Shown here piece after piece: positions 54,837-63,068 of a stretch of 64,000 bases of DNA (position 1 is its first letter; each line of letters starts with the position of its first letter). The translations under genes were made by a program, and so were the position numbers. Source of the stretch: CAWANF01 sp963783355. GTDB lineage: Bacteria; Bacteroidota; Rhodothermia; Balneolales; DATFMH01. The notes beneath the pieces were generated by a model. The model made no database searches. It was not told the origin of the DNA and worked only from the letters and a program-made list of their open reading frames with translations. Location of the stretch: NCBI GenBank assembly GCA_963783355.1, contig CAWANF010000012.1:1-64000 (forward strand). Reading direction: 5' to 3'.

Positions 54837-55916
54837 TCAAGGTAACATCCAGTTTGCGCGAAGAGCGAAATCCGCCTGGACCTGGGGGCGCCACCGGTAA
54901 ACGGTCTTGGGACCGGCGGGAGAGTCAAACCAATGATTCTTGGTAGTGTCTGGACATACGAATCGTCCACCCCAGCTCGGCTCATTGGGTTTTTCGGGAT
55001 TATTCAGTCCGCGTACTGCACTGACCAGATAAAGAAAAGAAGGTGTATCTCCTTCCTGCTGCCCCGGATTTTTAGGATAGAATCCACTTCTCGGATATAC
55101 AGCACCTAACGGTCCGTGTCCTTTGCGAATATGTGCGTTAATCCACGACAGGTTTGCAAGTGTTGTATCAGAACCAGCCATATTCCAGAACATACCCATG
55201 TAATTATGATCTGAGCAAATCACGAACATTTTCGGGAAATTATTGAGCAACCATTGCCCTGTCCCATCCTGTTTTTCGATCATGTATACCCGAATCTTAC
55301 TAATAAATTTTTTCAAATCGGCAGCGCTGCGTGTTGCCCGCACTTTCCAGATAGCTTGCGCTAATTCACGTGAACCGCCCCAGAAACAAAACCATACCGG
55401 ACGGGGATCGGGCTTTTCGACAATCTTGATGATCGCATTCGAAGCCTCGCTATCCATTCCTTTACCGATAATCTTACTGGCTGGCTTACCCCAAGTATTA
55501 TCGCGGCCCTGGAATGTAACAGAACGCAAATAGGCAGCAGTAGGATACCCGGGAACATGTTTCTTAAGGTTCGGATATACCTTTTTGTATACTTTCAGTA
55601 TGTCGAGGATGTTTTGCTTGTTCGCTACGTTGGCAAATGTGCCTGCCGAAGCTATCAGTCCCTGAACGTCGAAATCATCTGAGTACAACAGAAAGCGGAC
55701 CATCGACTGTACATCATCCGGATCACTGCGTCTGTCGGCTGGGCCATAGCCCGCACCGCCTGGAATAACGTCCAACGGAGGGAAATCTGTCGAGATAACC
55801 ACGCGTAATCTTGTAGAATCTGTTTTGGAATCCAGTCTTTTGCCGGAATTTTTGCACCAACCATTGTATGGCACCATTAAAACGACAATCGTTGCAACTA
55901 AAAAAAAGTGCTTCAT
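54837..55916 (-). CDS. Exported DUF1593 protein B, short form
   Basis: A 359-residue paralogue with a signal peptide (FFLVATIVVLMVPYNGWC). The Asp cluster is split by an insert: ISTDFPPLDVIPGGAGYG is followed by SDPDDVQSMVRFLL. FWGGSRELAQAI, GPLGAVYP, QEGDTPSFLYL and SWGGRFVCPD follow. It stops at ADFALRANWMLP and has no C-terminal Ig-like domain, unlike its two neighbours. So it may have a different place or target in the same process. Confidence 0.85.
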   Translation of the reverse strand: MKHFFLVATIVVLMVPYNGWCKNSGKRLDSKTDSTRLRVVISTDFPPLDVIPGGAGYGPADRRSDPDDVQSMVRFLLYSDDFDVQGLIASAGTFANVANKQNILDILKVYKKVYPNLKKHVPGYPTAAYLRSVTFQGRDNTWGKPASKIIGKGMDSEASNAIIKIVEKPDPRPVWFCFWGGSRELAQAIWKVRATRSAADLKKFISKIRVYMIEKQDGTGQWLLNNFPKMFVICSDHNYMGMFWNMAGSDTTLANLSWINAHIRKGHGPLGAVYPRSGFYPKNPGQQEGDTPSFLYLVSAVRGLNNPEKPNEPSWGGRFVCPDTTKNHWFDSPAGPKTVYRWRPQVQADFALRANWMLP

Positions 55917-56325
55917 TTGCTTATCTCTTCTATGTTACTGAAAGAAATATCTTTCTTTTATGTTTCTGATTCAAAATACATCCTCTACAGTCCCCCGTCA
56001 TCCATGGAATGCCTATATTTCGTTTAGTTGTGAAATAATAAAATATGAACAATATTCAAAAATAAAAGAAAATAAATAACAAACTATACGAAAGAATATA
56101 TCCATCAGACCTCGTATGACAGAGATTCCATCGAAAGCCACAGACAAAAATCCAGTATATTACCCATTTAGTTCTCTGTGGCCTCCAAATCTTCGGTCTT
56201 CTTTATACCGTCATACTTACATTTGATAACCCAAAAAGATTGGGACGAAAATCTAATGAACTATCAATAGGCACATCATCAAAAAAATTAATTAAATAGA
56301 AAAGTTATCTCCATAAAACACAGAA
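55917..56325. other. Gap between DUF1593 paralogues with an inverted repeat
   Basis: No gene is seen. GCCACAGA (56137-56144) and TCTGTGGC (56175-56182) form a perfect 8-bp inverted repeat, a member of the degenerate cacagag-type intergenic elements of this genome. The region is otherwise AT-rich and presumably holds the promoter of the downstream paralogue B. Confidence 0.55.
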
Positions 56326-57789
56326 CTATTCAACTTCGACGATTGCCCGTGCGTATCTTGTTAATTGCGGCGTGCCCGTATCCTTTACAGTGCAGATAAT
56401 ATGGATGGTTTCTCCTTTACTTGCATTGCCCGGGACAGTGAATGAGGCATCCCGTTTCCCGGCATTCCGAATTTTGATCAAATCTTTGCAGGTTCCTGCT
56501 TCCAGATATTGTCCCCAATGATAAATCAGGTTATTGTTATCCGGGTCATAAGAGCCTTTCGCACTCAAATGGACAATTTCACCGGGGCGGGCTTTTTGGT
56601 TTAGTGAATCTTTCATATCCAGCTTGACCACGGGTGGATGGTTGGCTTTTGCATAAGGTTCTATACACCAGCTGGCCCTTGCAGCAAAATCGTTTTGCAA
56701 TGGTACCACCCAACGCCAAATAGGCTTAAAATACTCAATAATAAGTTTCTTATCCTTGGCATACGACCTCATATGTACACGCCCCCAGGCTGTATTTGTA
56801 TACCATCTTCCTTCGGAATATTTATACCCTGGTTCAGGAACCGGATCAAGCCATGTATTCGCACGTACGCGGATATAACGGCCACCCCAGCTACCCCAAT
56901 TGGGATGATTCAATTCTCCGTTTCTCAACCCATTTATAATGCAATAGATAAATGAGGGTGAATCGCCTTCGGATATGAAGTCGCCATTCTTATGAACTCT
57001 GTACAATGCCGTAAGAGGGCCGTGATTTTGTATGATATGTTGATTCATCCACGCCCCGGTAAAAACTTCCTGCTTTTCTTTGGGAATAATTTTTCCCCAA
57101 TCATAAGCTATTGCCTGAAATTGGTCGGAGATAATAGTCAGTATGTTATACTTCCCCCAGTTAGGCTTTATATAGGACTGATAGGTATTATCCTGTTCCC
57201 AAATAAAAAAGAAGCGCATTTTTTTTGCCACATACGCCATTTTTGCGGGATATTTTTCCTGAATAGTTTTCAGTGCTCTGCCAAGGGTGTTAGTTCCGCC
57301 CCAGGCTAAAAACCATATCGGTTGGTTGTTCGATTCGTCCAGAAGAACTTTGACAATATGCCGTGAACCGGGGGTGCTCTCCGACATGTCCCCTTCACTT
57401 TTGACATTGCCGAGAAACGTGTGAGCCTTTATATATCCGGGTGTTGGGTAGGCGCTGTCATTTTTTTTCAGATTTGGATACACTTTTGAATAAGCATCCA
57501 TATAGGGGTCGACCCAATGATCTCCGGCCCAATTGTGACCATATGAATGGTATTGTGAACTCGTTGTGATAATCCCATCGATATTGAAGTCATCGGCATA
57601 GAGCAGAAACCTGACCATGGAACATTGGTCATCTATCTCTGCATCGGTCAACACAATAATACGTGGTTTATTCAACGTCATGGAATGTTTGTTTTTTAAT
57701 TCGCTATTCCGGGCAAGAGCAGGATTCACACTAAGGAGTGCATAGAACAAAATCATTATAATAAATAACACCTTATGCGATTCTTTCAT
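56326..57789 (-). CDS. Exported DUF1593 protein C with C-terminal Ig-like domain
   Basis: A 487-residue paralogue with a signal peptide (IMILFYALLSVNPALA). The Asp motif is VLTDAEIDDQCSMVRFLL, as in true nucleoside hydrolases (DxDxxDD type with one change). Then come AWGGTNTLGRAL, GPLTALYR, EGDSPSFIYC and NWGSWGGRYIRV. The Ig-like domain starts at NHPPVVKLDMK. The spread of sequence among the three copies suggests old duplication. It is 99 bp downstream of the kinase gene and is likely in the same regulon. Confidence 0.85.
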   Translation of the reverse strand: MKESHKVLFIIMILFYALLSVNPALARNSELKNKHSMTLNKPRIIVLTDAEIDDQCSMVRFLLYADDFNIDGIITTSSQYHSYGHNWAGDHWVDPYMDAYSKVYPNLKKNDSAYPTPGYIKAHTFLGNVKSEGDMSESTPGSRHIVKVLLDESNNQPIWFLAWGGTNTLGRALKTIQEKYPAKMAYVAKKMRFFFIWEQDNTYQSYIKPNWGKYNILTIISDQFQAIAYDWGKIIPKEKQEVFTGAWMNQHIIQNHGPLTALYRVHKNGDFISEGDSPSFIYCIINGLRNGELNHPNWGSWGGRYIRVRANTWLDPVPEPGYKYSEGRWYTNTAWGRVHMRSYAKDKKLIIEYFKPIWRWVVPLQNDFAARASWCIEPYAKANHPPVVKLDMKDSLNQKARPGEIVHLSAKGSYDPDNNNLIYHWGQYLEAGTCKDLIKIRNAGKRDASFTVPGNASKGETIHIICTVKDTGTPQLTRYARAIVEVE

Positions 57790-57888
57790 GGAAACTTCCT
57801 TTTTCTGATTAAAGACAGTAAGTGTTCAAATTCCTGGCCTAATTTTCAAAACGATACCTACATCACTCTTCGCAATTAATTGTGACGG

Positions 57889-59364
57889 TTATATCATACA
57901 GCGTATTTCCCTTTTCCATTGTTCATAACTAGTATGTACAGCCACGGATTCGTCATTAGGGAAAAATTTCTTCTCTTTTAGAGACAGGGATTCAATATGT
58001 TTTAAATCTTGGAAGATTCCCTCATTTAGTCCGGCCAGTAAAGCAGCACCCAAGGCAGAGACCTCTTCAAGGCCGTTTTTTACCACTTTCACTTCCAGTA
58101 AATCGGACAAAAATTGCATCACAAAATTATTGGCAGTAAGTCCGCCGTCTGCTTTCAATTCGGATATCTCAATTCCACTATCGCTATTCATGGCAGTTAG
58201 GACATCTTTTATCTGGTATGGGATAGATTCGAGAGCAGCCCTTACAATATGGTTTTTATTACAATCGAAGGTAATTCCCGTAATCTTTGCACGCAGATCC
58301 ATTTTCCAATGGGGAGCTCCCAATCCGCTGAATGCCGGGATGAAATATACACCATTATTATCCGGTACAGACAGAGCCATTTTTTCGGTTTCGCTGCTCG
58401 TTTTGAACAGGTTCAATTGGTTAATAAGCCATTTGATGGTGGCACCACAGGAGACAACAGCCCCTTCAAGTGCAAAATCAACGCGATCACCGGTACTCCA
58501 ACAGATGGTTTCAAGCATACCCGTTCTGGATTCGGGTTTTGTGCTTCCCACATTCATCAATATGGATGAGCCCGTTCCCATCGTTACCTTGGCATTTCCG
58601 ATACTGAAACAGCGCTCACCAAAAGCCGCGGCATGAGAATCACCTATTAGAGAACCGATATTCACCGGTTGTGACAAATTTCCATCAATGTCGGTCCGAC
58701 CGAAACCAAAAGACGATGGTTTTACTTCCGGAAAATGTAGATTAGAGAGCCCAAACGCGTGTATGAGATCTTTGTCCCAGGATAGATCGTTAATATTAAA
58801 AAAAAGTGTTCTCGATGCATTTGTATAATCGGTCATGTAGCATTCCCCGCCTGTTAGTTTATAAAGCAGCCAAGTGTCTACTGTTCCGAAATACGCATTG
58901 CCTTCCTCTATAATTGACCTAACGCGCGGCTCATTCTCTATGAGCCACATTAGTTTGGTTCCCGAGAAATATGGATCAACAACAAGCCCCGTCTTTTCCC
59001 TGATTGTAGTTTCATACCCTTCCTCTTTCAGACGGTTACATATATCGACCGATCGTTTACACTGCCAGACTATCGCATTAGTAATAGGAATTCCATTATC
59101 CCCCCAAAGAAGAAACGTCTCGCGTTGATTAGAAATGCCACAACTGAGTATTTCAGAAGAATCGCCACTAAAAGAATTCAAACATGATTTTACAGCAAAT
59201 AGAACGCTTTGATAAATTTCCTGCGGATCCTGCTCAACAAAAGTTGGTCTGGGATATAACGAATCCAGTTTTGCAAATGCTTTGGAATCGATATGGCCAT
59301 TTTCGTCAAATATGATGGCTTTTGTCCCACTCGTTCCCTGGTCTATGGATAAGATATTTTTCAT
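57889..59364 (-). CDS. FGGY-family carbohydrate kinase, glycerol-kinase-like
   Basis: A 491-residue two-domain kinase. IDQGTSGTKAIIFD is the phosphate-1 loop, SNQRET keeps the Arg-Glu pair that binds glycerol in GlpK, VVDPYFSGTKLMWLI keeps the Tyr, and IGDSHAAAFGE has the catalytic Asp. In GlpK the residue after this Asp is Gln (GDQQAA); here it is Ser. MGTGSSILMNVG and ADGGLTANNFVMQFLSD are the ATP motifs. The changed pocket, together with an isomerase and transketolase upstream, suggests phosphorylation of a ketose, not glycerol; that is inference. Plain glycerol kinase is the alternative. Confidence 0.85.
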   Translation of the reverse strand: MKNILSIDQGTSGTKAIIFDENGHIDSKAFAKLDSLYPRPTFVEQDPQEIYQSVLFAVKSCLNSFSGDSSEILSCGISNQRETFLLWGDNGIPITNAIVWQCKRSVDICNRLKEEGYETTIREKTGLVVDPYFSGTKLMWLIENEPRVRSIIEEGNAYFGTVDTWLLYKLTGGECYMTDYTNASRTLFFNINDLSWDKDLIHAFGLSNLHFPEVKPSSFGFGRTDIDGNLSQPVNIGSLIGDSHAAAFGERCFSIGNAKVTMGTGSSILMNVGSTKPESRTGMLETICWSTGDRVDFALEGAVVSCGATIKWLINQLNLFKTSSETEKMALSVPDNNGVYFIPAFSGLGAPHWKMDLRAKITGITFDCNKNHIVRAALESIPYQIKDVLTAMNSDSGIEISELKADGGLTANNFVMQFLSDLLEVKVVKNGLEEVSALGAALLAGLNEGIFQDLKHIESLSLKEKKFFPNDESVAVHTSYEQWKREIRCMI

Positions 59365-59801
59365 TTCATAAATCTTCTATTTTTAAAAAAAAATAAAACT
59401 TGAATACTGTATATAAAAAAGCAGGTAGAACATTGATTTAAAAGTCTCATGTATAACCGGGTATTAATTTATTCCGGACATCTGATTAATCCATAAAATC
59501 CGGGCTCAAGTTTTTTCCCTCATCATCTTTTTCGTCAGTTTTATCCACAACCAATACGTCGTGGCTGGTATGTAGTCTGCGTTCTTCTTTCTTTGTTTGA
59601 ATCACTGATTAACTGGATTGCGCCGATAATACGAATTTGTTTTTTCAGGTTTGCAGTCCGGAACATTGCATTCTGCAGTTAATTATTTTTCTGTTATATG
59701 CCACGGAAAATTACAGGAAGTTCTCTTTTATTCTCCGTGTACTCCTTGAGTTCTTTGTGGTTCATCTTCATTTGTCCGCGAAAATCCGTGTATTCCGTGT
59801 T
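59365..59801. other. Non-coding gap between kinase and transketolase genes
   Basis: No ORF is supported. It holds a perfect DnaA-box sequence TTATCCACA (59541-59549) and, at about 59740-59800, a degenerate ccgtgtattccgtg/ctttgtggttc stretch of the intergenic element type. A separate promoter for the kinase gene is likely here. Confidence 0.5.
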
Positions 59802-60785
59802 CTATTTACTAAGCGCTTTATTTAATAATTCCTGTGCGGTTCCGGCTAGCCCTTCCCCTGTAATCCCATAATGTCTGAATATATCCGACTGACTCCCTGT
59901 TACGGTATATTCATCGGGAATACCTACAATTTTGAAAGGTAACTGGATACCGTTTTGAATAAGGACACCCGCACATGCCTCGCCGAGGCCTCCATTAACG
60001 CTATGTTCCTCTACTGTGATGATAGCATCGTATTGTCTGGCAGCTGATAAGAGGGTCTCGGCGTCAAGCGGCTTAACGGTATGCATGCTGATTACACCAC
60101 ATTCCAAACCCTGCTGTTCCAGTTGTTGTGCCGCTGTGAGTGCCGGGTAGACGGTTTCTCCCGTTGCTAAAAAAACCAGATCTTTGCCCTCCCTGATAGT
60201 GATGGCCTTTCCGATTTCAAACGTTGCATCATGCTGATGAAGATTATACATTTTCTGTTTGCCGAAACGGACAAAAACCGGGTATTTACTTTGGTAAGCT
60301 GCTTTGATAGCCTCCCGTGTTTCAAAATTGTCCGCAGGTATCACAATACTGATGTTATTGATGGCACGCAACACCGCAATATCGTGGATGGAATGATGCG
60401 TAGAACCCAGTGCCCCGTAGCTTACTCCGGCACTGATGCCAATAATATTTACAGGGTTATCGGAATAACATACATCGTTTTTGATTTGCTCCAGTGATCG
60501 TGCCGTCAGGAAACAGGCCGGGGAAACTGCAAATACTTTTTTACCTGTCGAGGCCATTCCGGCGGACATTCCAACCAGATTTTGTTCAGCGATCCCAACT
60601 TCAATGATCTGTTCTGGGTATTTTTCAGCAAATGGGATCAGTTTTCCGGAACCCCTTGAGTCGCTTGTGACGACAATAAGGTCAGGATCATGCCCAGCCA
60701 GTTCCATTAGTGTTTCGCTGAAAACAACAAGATTCGGTTTTCCTAATTCTAAATTCATAAGAACTCTATTTCGTGTTTCCTCCAT
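59802..60785 (-). CDS. Split transketolase, C-terminal subunit
   Basis: A 327-residue chain with the pyrimidine-binding domain (about 15-180) and the C-terminal domain. VVTSDSRGSG starts the fold, the catalytic Glu lies in VGIAEQNLVGMSAGMA, GALGSTHHSIHDIAVLRAI follows, and TVEEHSVNGGLGEA lies in the third domain. It begins 3 bp after the N-terminal subunit gene ends, so the two form one enzyme. Split transketolases are often catabolic and not pentose-phosphate housekeeping enzymes. Confidence 0.92.
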   Translation of the reverse strand: MEETRNRVLMNLELGKPNLVVFSETLMELAGHDPDLIVVTSDSRGSGKLIPFAEKYPEQIIEVGIAEQNLVGMSAGMASTGKKVFAVSPACFLTARSLEQIKNDVCYSDNPVNIIGISAGVSYGALGSTHHSIHDIAVLRAINNISIVIPADNFETREAIKAAYQSKYPVFVRFGKQKMYNLHQHDATFEIGKAITIREGKDLVFLATGETVYPALTAAQQLEQQGLECGVISMHTVKPLDAETLLSAARQYDAIITVEEHSVNGGLGEACAGVLIQNGIQLPFKIVGIPDEYTVTGSQSDIFRHYGITGEGLAGTAQELLNKALSK

Positions 60786-60788
60786 TAC

Positions 60789-61622
60789 CTATTGTTTAAT
60801 AAGATGTTCCAATTCCATTAAAGCTTCATTGAACTGTTCGTCATCAGGGACTTTGTGATGCCATTTATAATTATTTTCCATAAAACTGACACCTTTACCT
60901 TTAACCGTTTCAGCGATAATTATACTTGGCTTGTCTTCTTCAAATGGAGTATTCATTAACGCATTTCTTAAAACGTGGATATCATGTCCGTTAACTGTTT
61001 TTACACTCCATCCGAAAGCTGTGAATTTTTCTTCAAGCGGATCTGTCTTGCAGACCGATGCTGTTGTCCCGGTGATTTGCAAGCGGTTATGATCTATAAT
61101 GGCGACTAAATTATCCAGTTTGTAGTGGGCAGCCACCAGCATAGCTTCCCAATTGGAACCTTCGGTAAGTTCACCGTCACCAAGGAGTGTAAAAACGCGA
61201 TAGGATGCCTTATCTTTCTTCCCGGAAAGAGCAATACCCGCACTTATAGCCAATCCATGGCCAAGAGCGCCGGTATTTTGTTCGACACCCGGAACTTTCC
61301 GGGTCGGATGGCCTACAAAGTGAGATTGATACGTACTCATGGTTTCTAATTCGGATTCCGGGAAAAAGCCCTGATCGGCTAATACAACATACAAAGCTTC
61401 CACGGAATGTCCTTTGCTCTGAATGTAGCGATCCCGGTTAGGATCGAGCGGATTTTCCGGAGAAATATTCATAATGTCATTGTACAGGACGTTCAGAATA
61501 TCCGTACATGATAAACTTCCCCCGGTATGGCCGCCATTCGCTTTTTTTATATAGGTCAATATCTTTTTACGATATTCCGCAGATTTTTGAGCGAGTTCTT
61601 CATCAGAATAGATCTTTTTCAT
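60789..61622 (-). CDS. Split transketolase, N-terminal (TPP-binding) subunit
   Basis: A 277-residue chain. GGHTGGSLSCTDILN, KGHSVEALY, QNTGALGHGLAISAGIAL and the TPP/Mg motif GDGELTEGSNWEAML through IDHNRLQ are all present; FGWSVKTVNGHD and ETVKGKGVSFMENN are typical of the family. The start ATG 61622 is set by the strong AAAGGAGGAG site 6-8 bases before it; the longer ATG 61670 start lies inside the isomerase gene. It transfers a two-carbon unit between sugar phosphates when joined with the C-terminal subunit. Confidence 0.93.
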   Translation of the reverse strand: MKKIYSDEELAQKSAEYRKKILTYIKKANGGHTGGSLSCTDILNVLYNDIMNISPENPLDPNRDRYIQSKGHSVEALYVVLADQGFFPESELETMSTYQSHFVGHPTRKVPGVEQNTGALGHGLAISAGIALSGKKDKASYRVFTLLGDGELTEGSNWEAMLVAAHYKLDNLVAIIDHNRLQITGTTASVCKTDPLEEKFTAFGWSVKTVNGHDIHVLRNALMNTPFEEDKPSIIIAETVKGKGVSFMENNYKWHHKVPDDEQFNEALMELEHLIKQ

Positions 61623-61636
61623 AGTATCTCCTCCTT

Positions 61637-63052
61637 TTATGATTCTTCCATGTGATGATAAACCGACCATCCAAGGTAGTTTGAATAGGCTTCTTCAAGA
61701 ATATCAGCGGTATTTGACTGATTCATGACCACATGATGCTCAAATCCATTGTTACAGATATAATGCATAAGGCGATTCAGATTCGGAATCCTGGCAACAG
61801 CACGTGTTCCGAAGGTATCGAGTGGGTCGTCGGTCAGTTCAGCCGAACCGACGTAGGTTTTTATCGTACCGGCCAAATCATCGGTAGAAATGCGGCCATA
61901 TGTCAATACGCCGGCCGGTGTCCGGCCTTCCATGGCACCATACGTATTTTCTTCTCCAAGAGTCGTTCCGAGGATGGGCGCTGTGCTTATTTTCCCGTCG
62001 GGTATGAATGACTTAGCCCAGTTGCCACAGTGAAACATCACTACTTTATCTTCTTCTATACCATAGTTATTATTCCAGTCAGCCAGAGCGCTGGGTCTGC
62101 CTGAAGCCAGCTGCATGGCATACATTGTTAATGCCCCGGTTACATCCACTTCACAGGCGCTCGGAAGCAGGTTTTCACTCATCATACTCATGTTCGTACA
62201 GACATTCACACCATAATTTTCCTGGAGAGAACTCCAGCATTGGATAGCCGTGGCGTCCAGTTCATTTTCTTTGATAAATTCAGATAAAACAATACCCATT
62301 TTGGATATCAAAGCCATTTTGTCATCAGGGACAAGATTATAAGTGGCATATGATTTTATCTGATCTGTCTTTTGTGTTACAACCGGATCGGTGTCCTTTA
62401 AACGTTCGGCCTTTCCTAAAATATCGGAGAGATCTACGGTTGTAACACTTATTCCATTAGCTTCCAATAATTTCTCACTGTAACGGACTGTTTTAAATGC
62501 AGCCGGCCTTGCACCGATGGCCCCAAGGCGGGCCGATTTTAACCCTCTGACAACATTACAGACTGAGACAAATTTTGAAAGATCTTGTTGAAAGCTGGGA
62601 TCATCCGGATGAACCGTATGTTTGGTTGTCAGAGTGAATTTAATCCGGCTCTGTTTCAGATTATTACAGACCGATATTTTACCGCAAAAAGCATCCCGTC
62701 GTCTGACAACATTCATGGCAGAAAGGTCATCGGGATATGCCTGAACCAGGACAGGAACATTCAGTTCGGCAAGCTTGAGGGTTTCTGCTATTCCTTTTTC
62801 GTCCCCAAAATTTGGCAGCACAACCAACACGCCAATAATCTTATCCCTGTTTTTCCTGAATAATTCAGCACATTTTTTGGATTCGGCATAAGTTTCCACC
62901 CCGCCTAGTTTGGTTTCATTTTCAGCTAGCTGTACAGCATTTATATCATATTTTTTAAATAGTTTTTGAATATCCGAACGGGCTTCTGTGACTAATTGAT
63001 CCGGGAAAAAATCACGATTACCGTAAATAACTCCTAACGTAATTTCCGACAT
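61637..63052 (-). CDS. L-fucose/L-arabinose isomerase family protein (COG2407)
   Basis: A 471-residue aldose-ketose isomerase. The start ATG 63052 (MSEITLGVIYGN) has GAGGAA before it. Three alpha/beta domains are expected. Metal ligands are probably Glu and Asp in PSACEVDVTGALTMYAM near residue 300 and the His in VMFHCGN near 340. It is shorter and more divergent than true FucI (about 590 residues) and is not AraA. It lies 16 bp after the permease gene and 14 bp before the transketolase, so it is co-expressed with them. The likely role is conversion of an imported aldose to its ketose; which sugar is unproven. Confidence 0.85.
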   Translation of the reverse strand: MSEITLGVIYGNRDFFPDQLVTEARSDIQKLFKKYDINAVQLAENETKLGGVETYAESKKCAELFRKNRDKIIGVLVVLPNFGDEKGIAETLKLAELNVPVLVQAYPDDLSAMNVVRRRDAFCGKISVCNNLKQSRIKFTLTTKHTVHPDDPSFQQDLSKFVSVCNVVRGLKSARLGAIGARPAAFKTVRYSEKLLEANGISVTTVDLSDILGKAERLKDTDPVVTQKTDQIKSYATYNLVPDDKMALISKMGIVLSEFIKENELDATAIQCWSSLQENYGVNVCTNMSMMSENLLPSACEVDVTGALTMYAMQLASGRPSALADWNNNYGIEEDKVVMFHCGNWAKSFIPDGKISTAPILGTTLGEENTYGAMEGRTPAGVLTYGRISTDDLAGTIKTYVGSAELTDDPLDTFGTRAVARIPNLNRLMHYICNNGFEHHVVMNQSNTADILEEAYSNYLGWSVYHHMEES

Positions 63053-63068
63053 ATTGTTCCTCATAATT

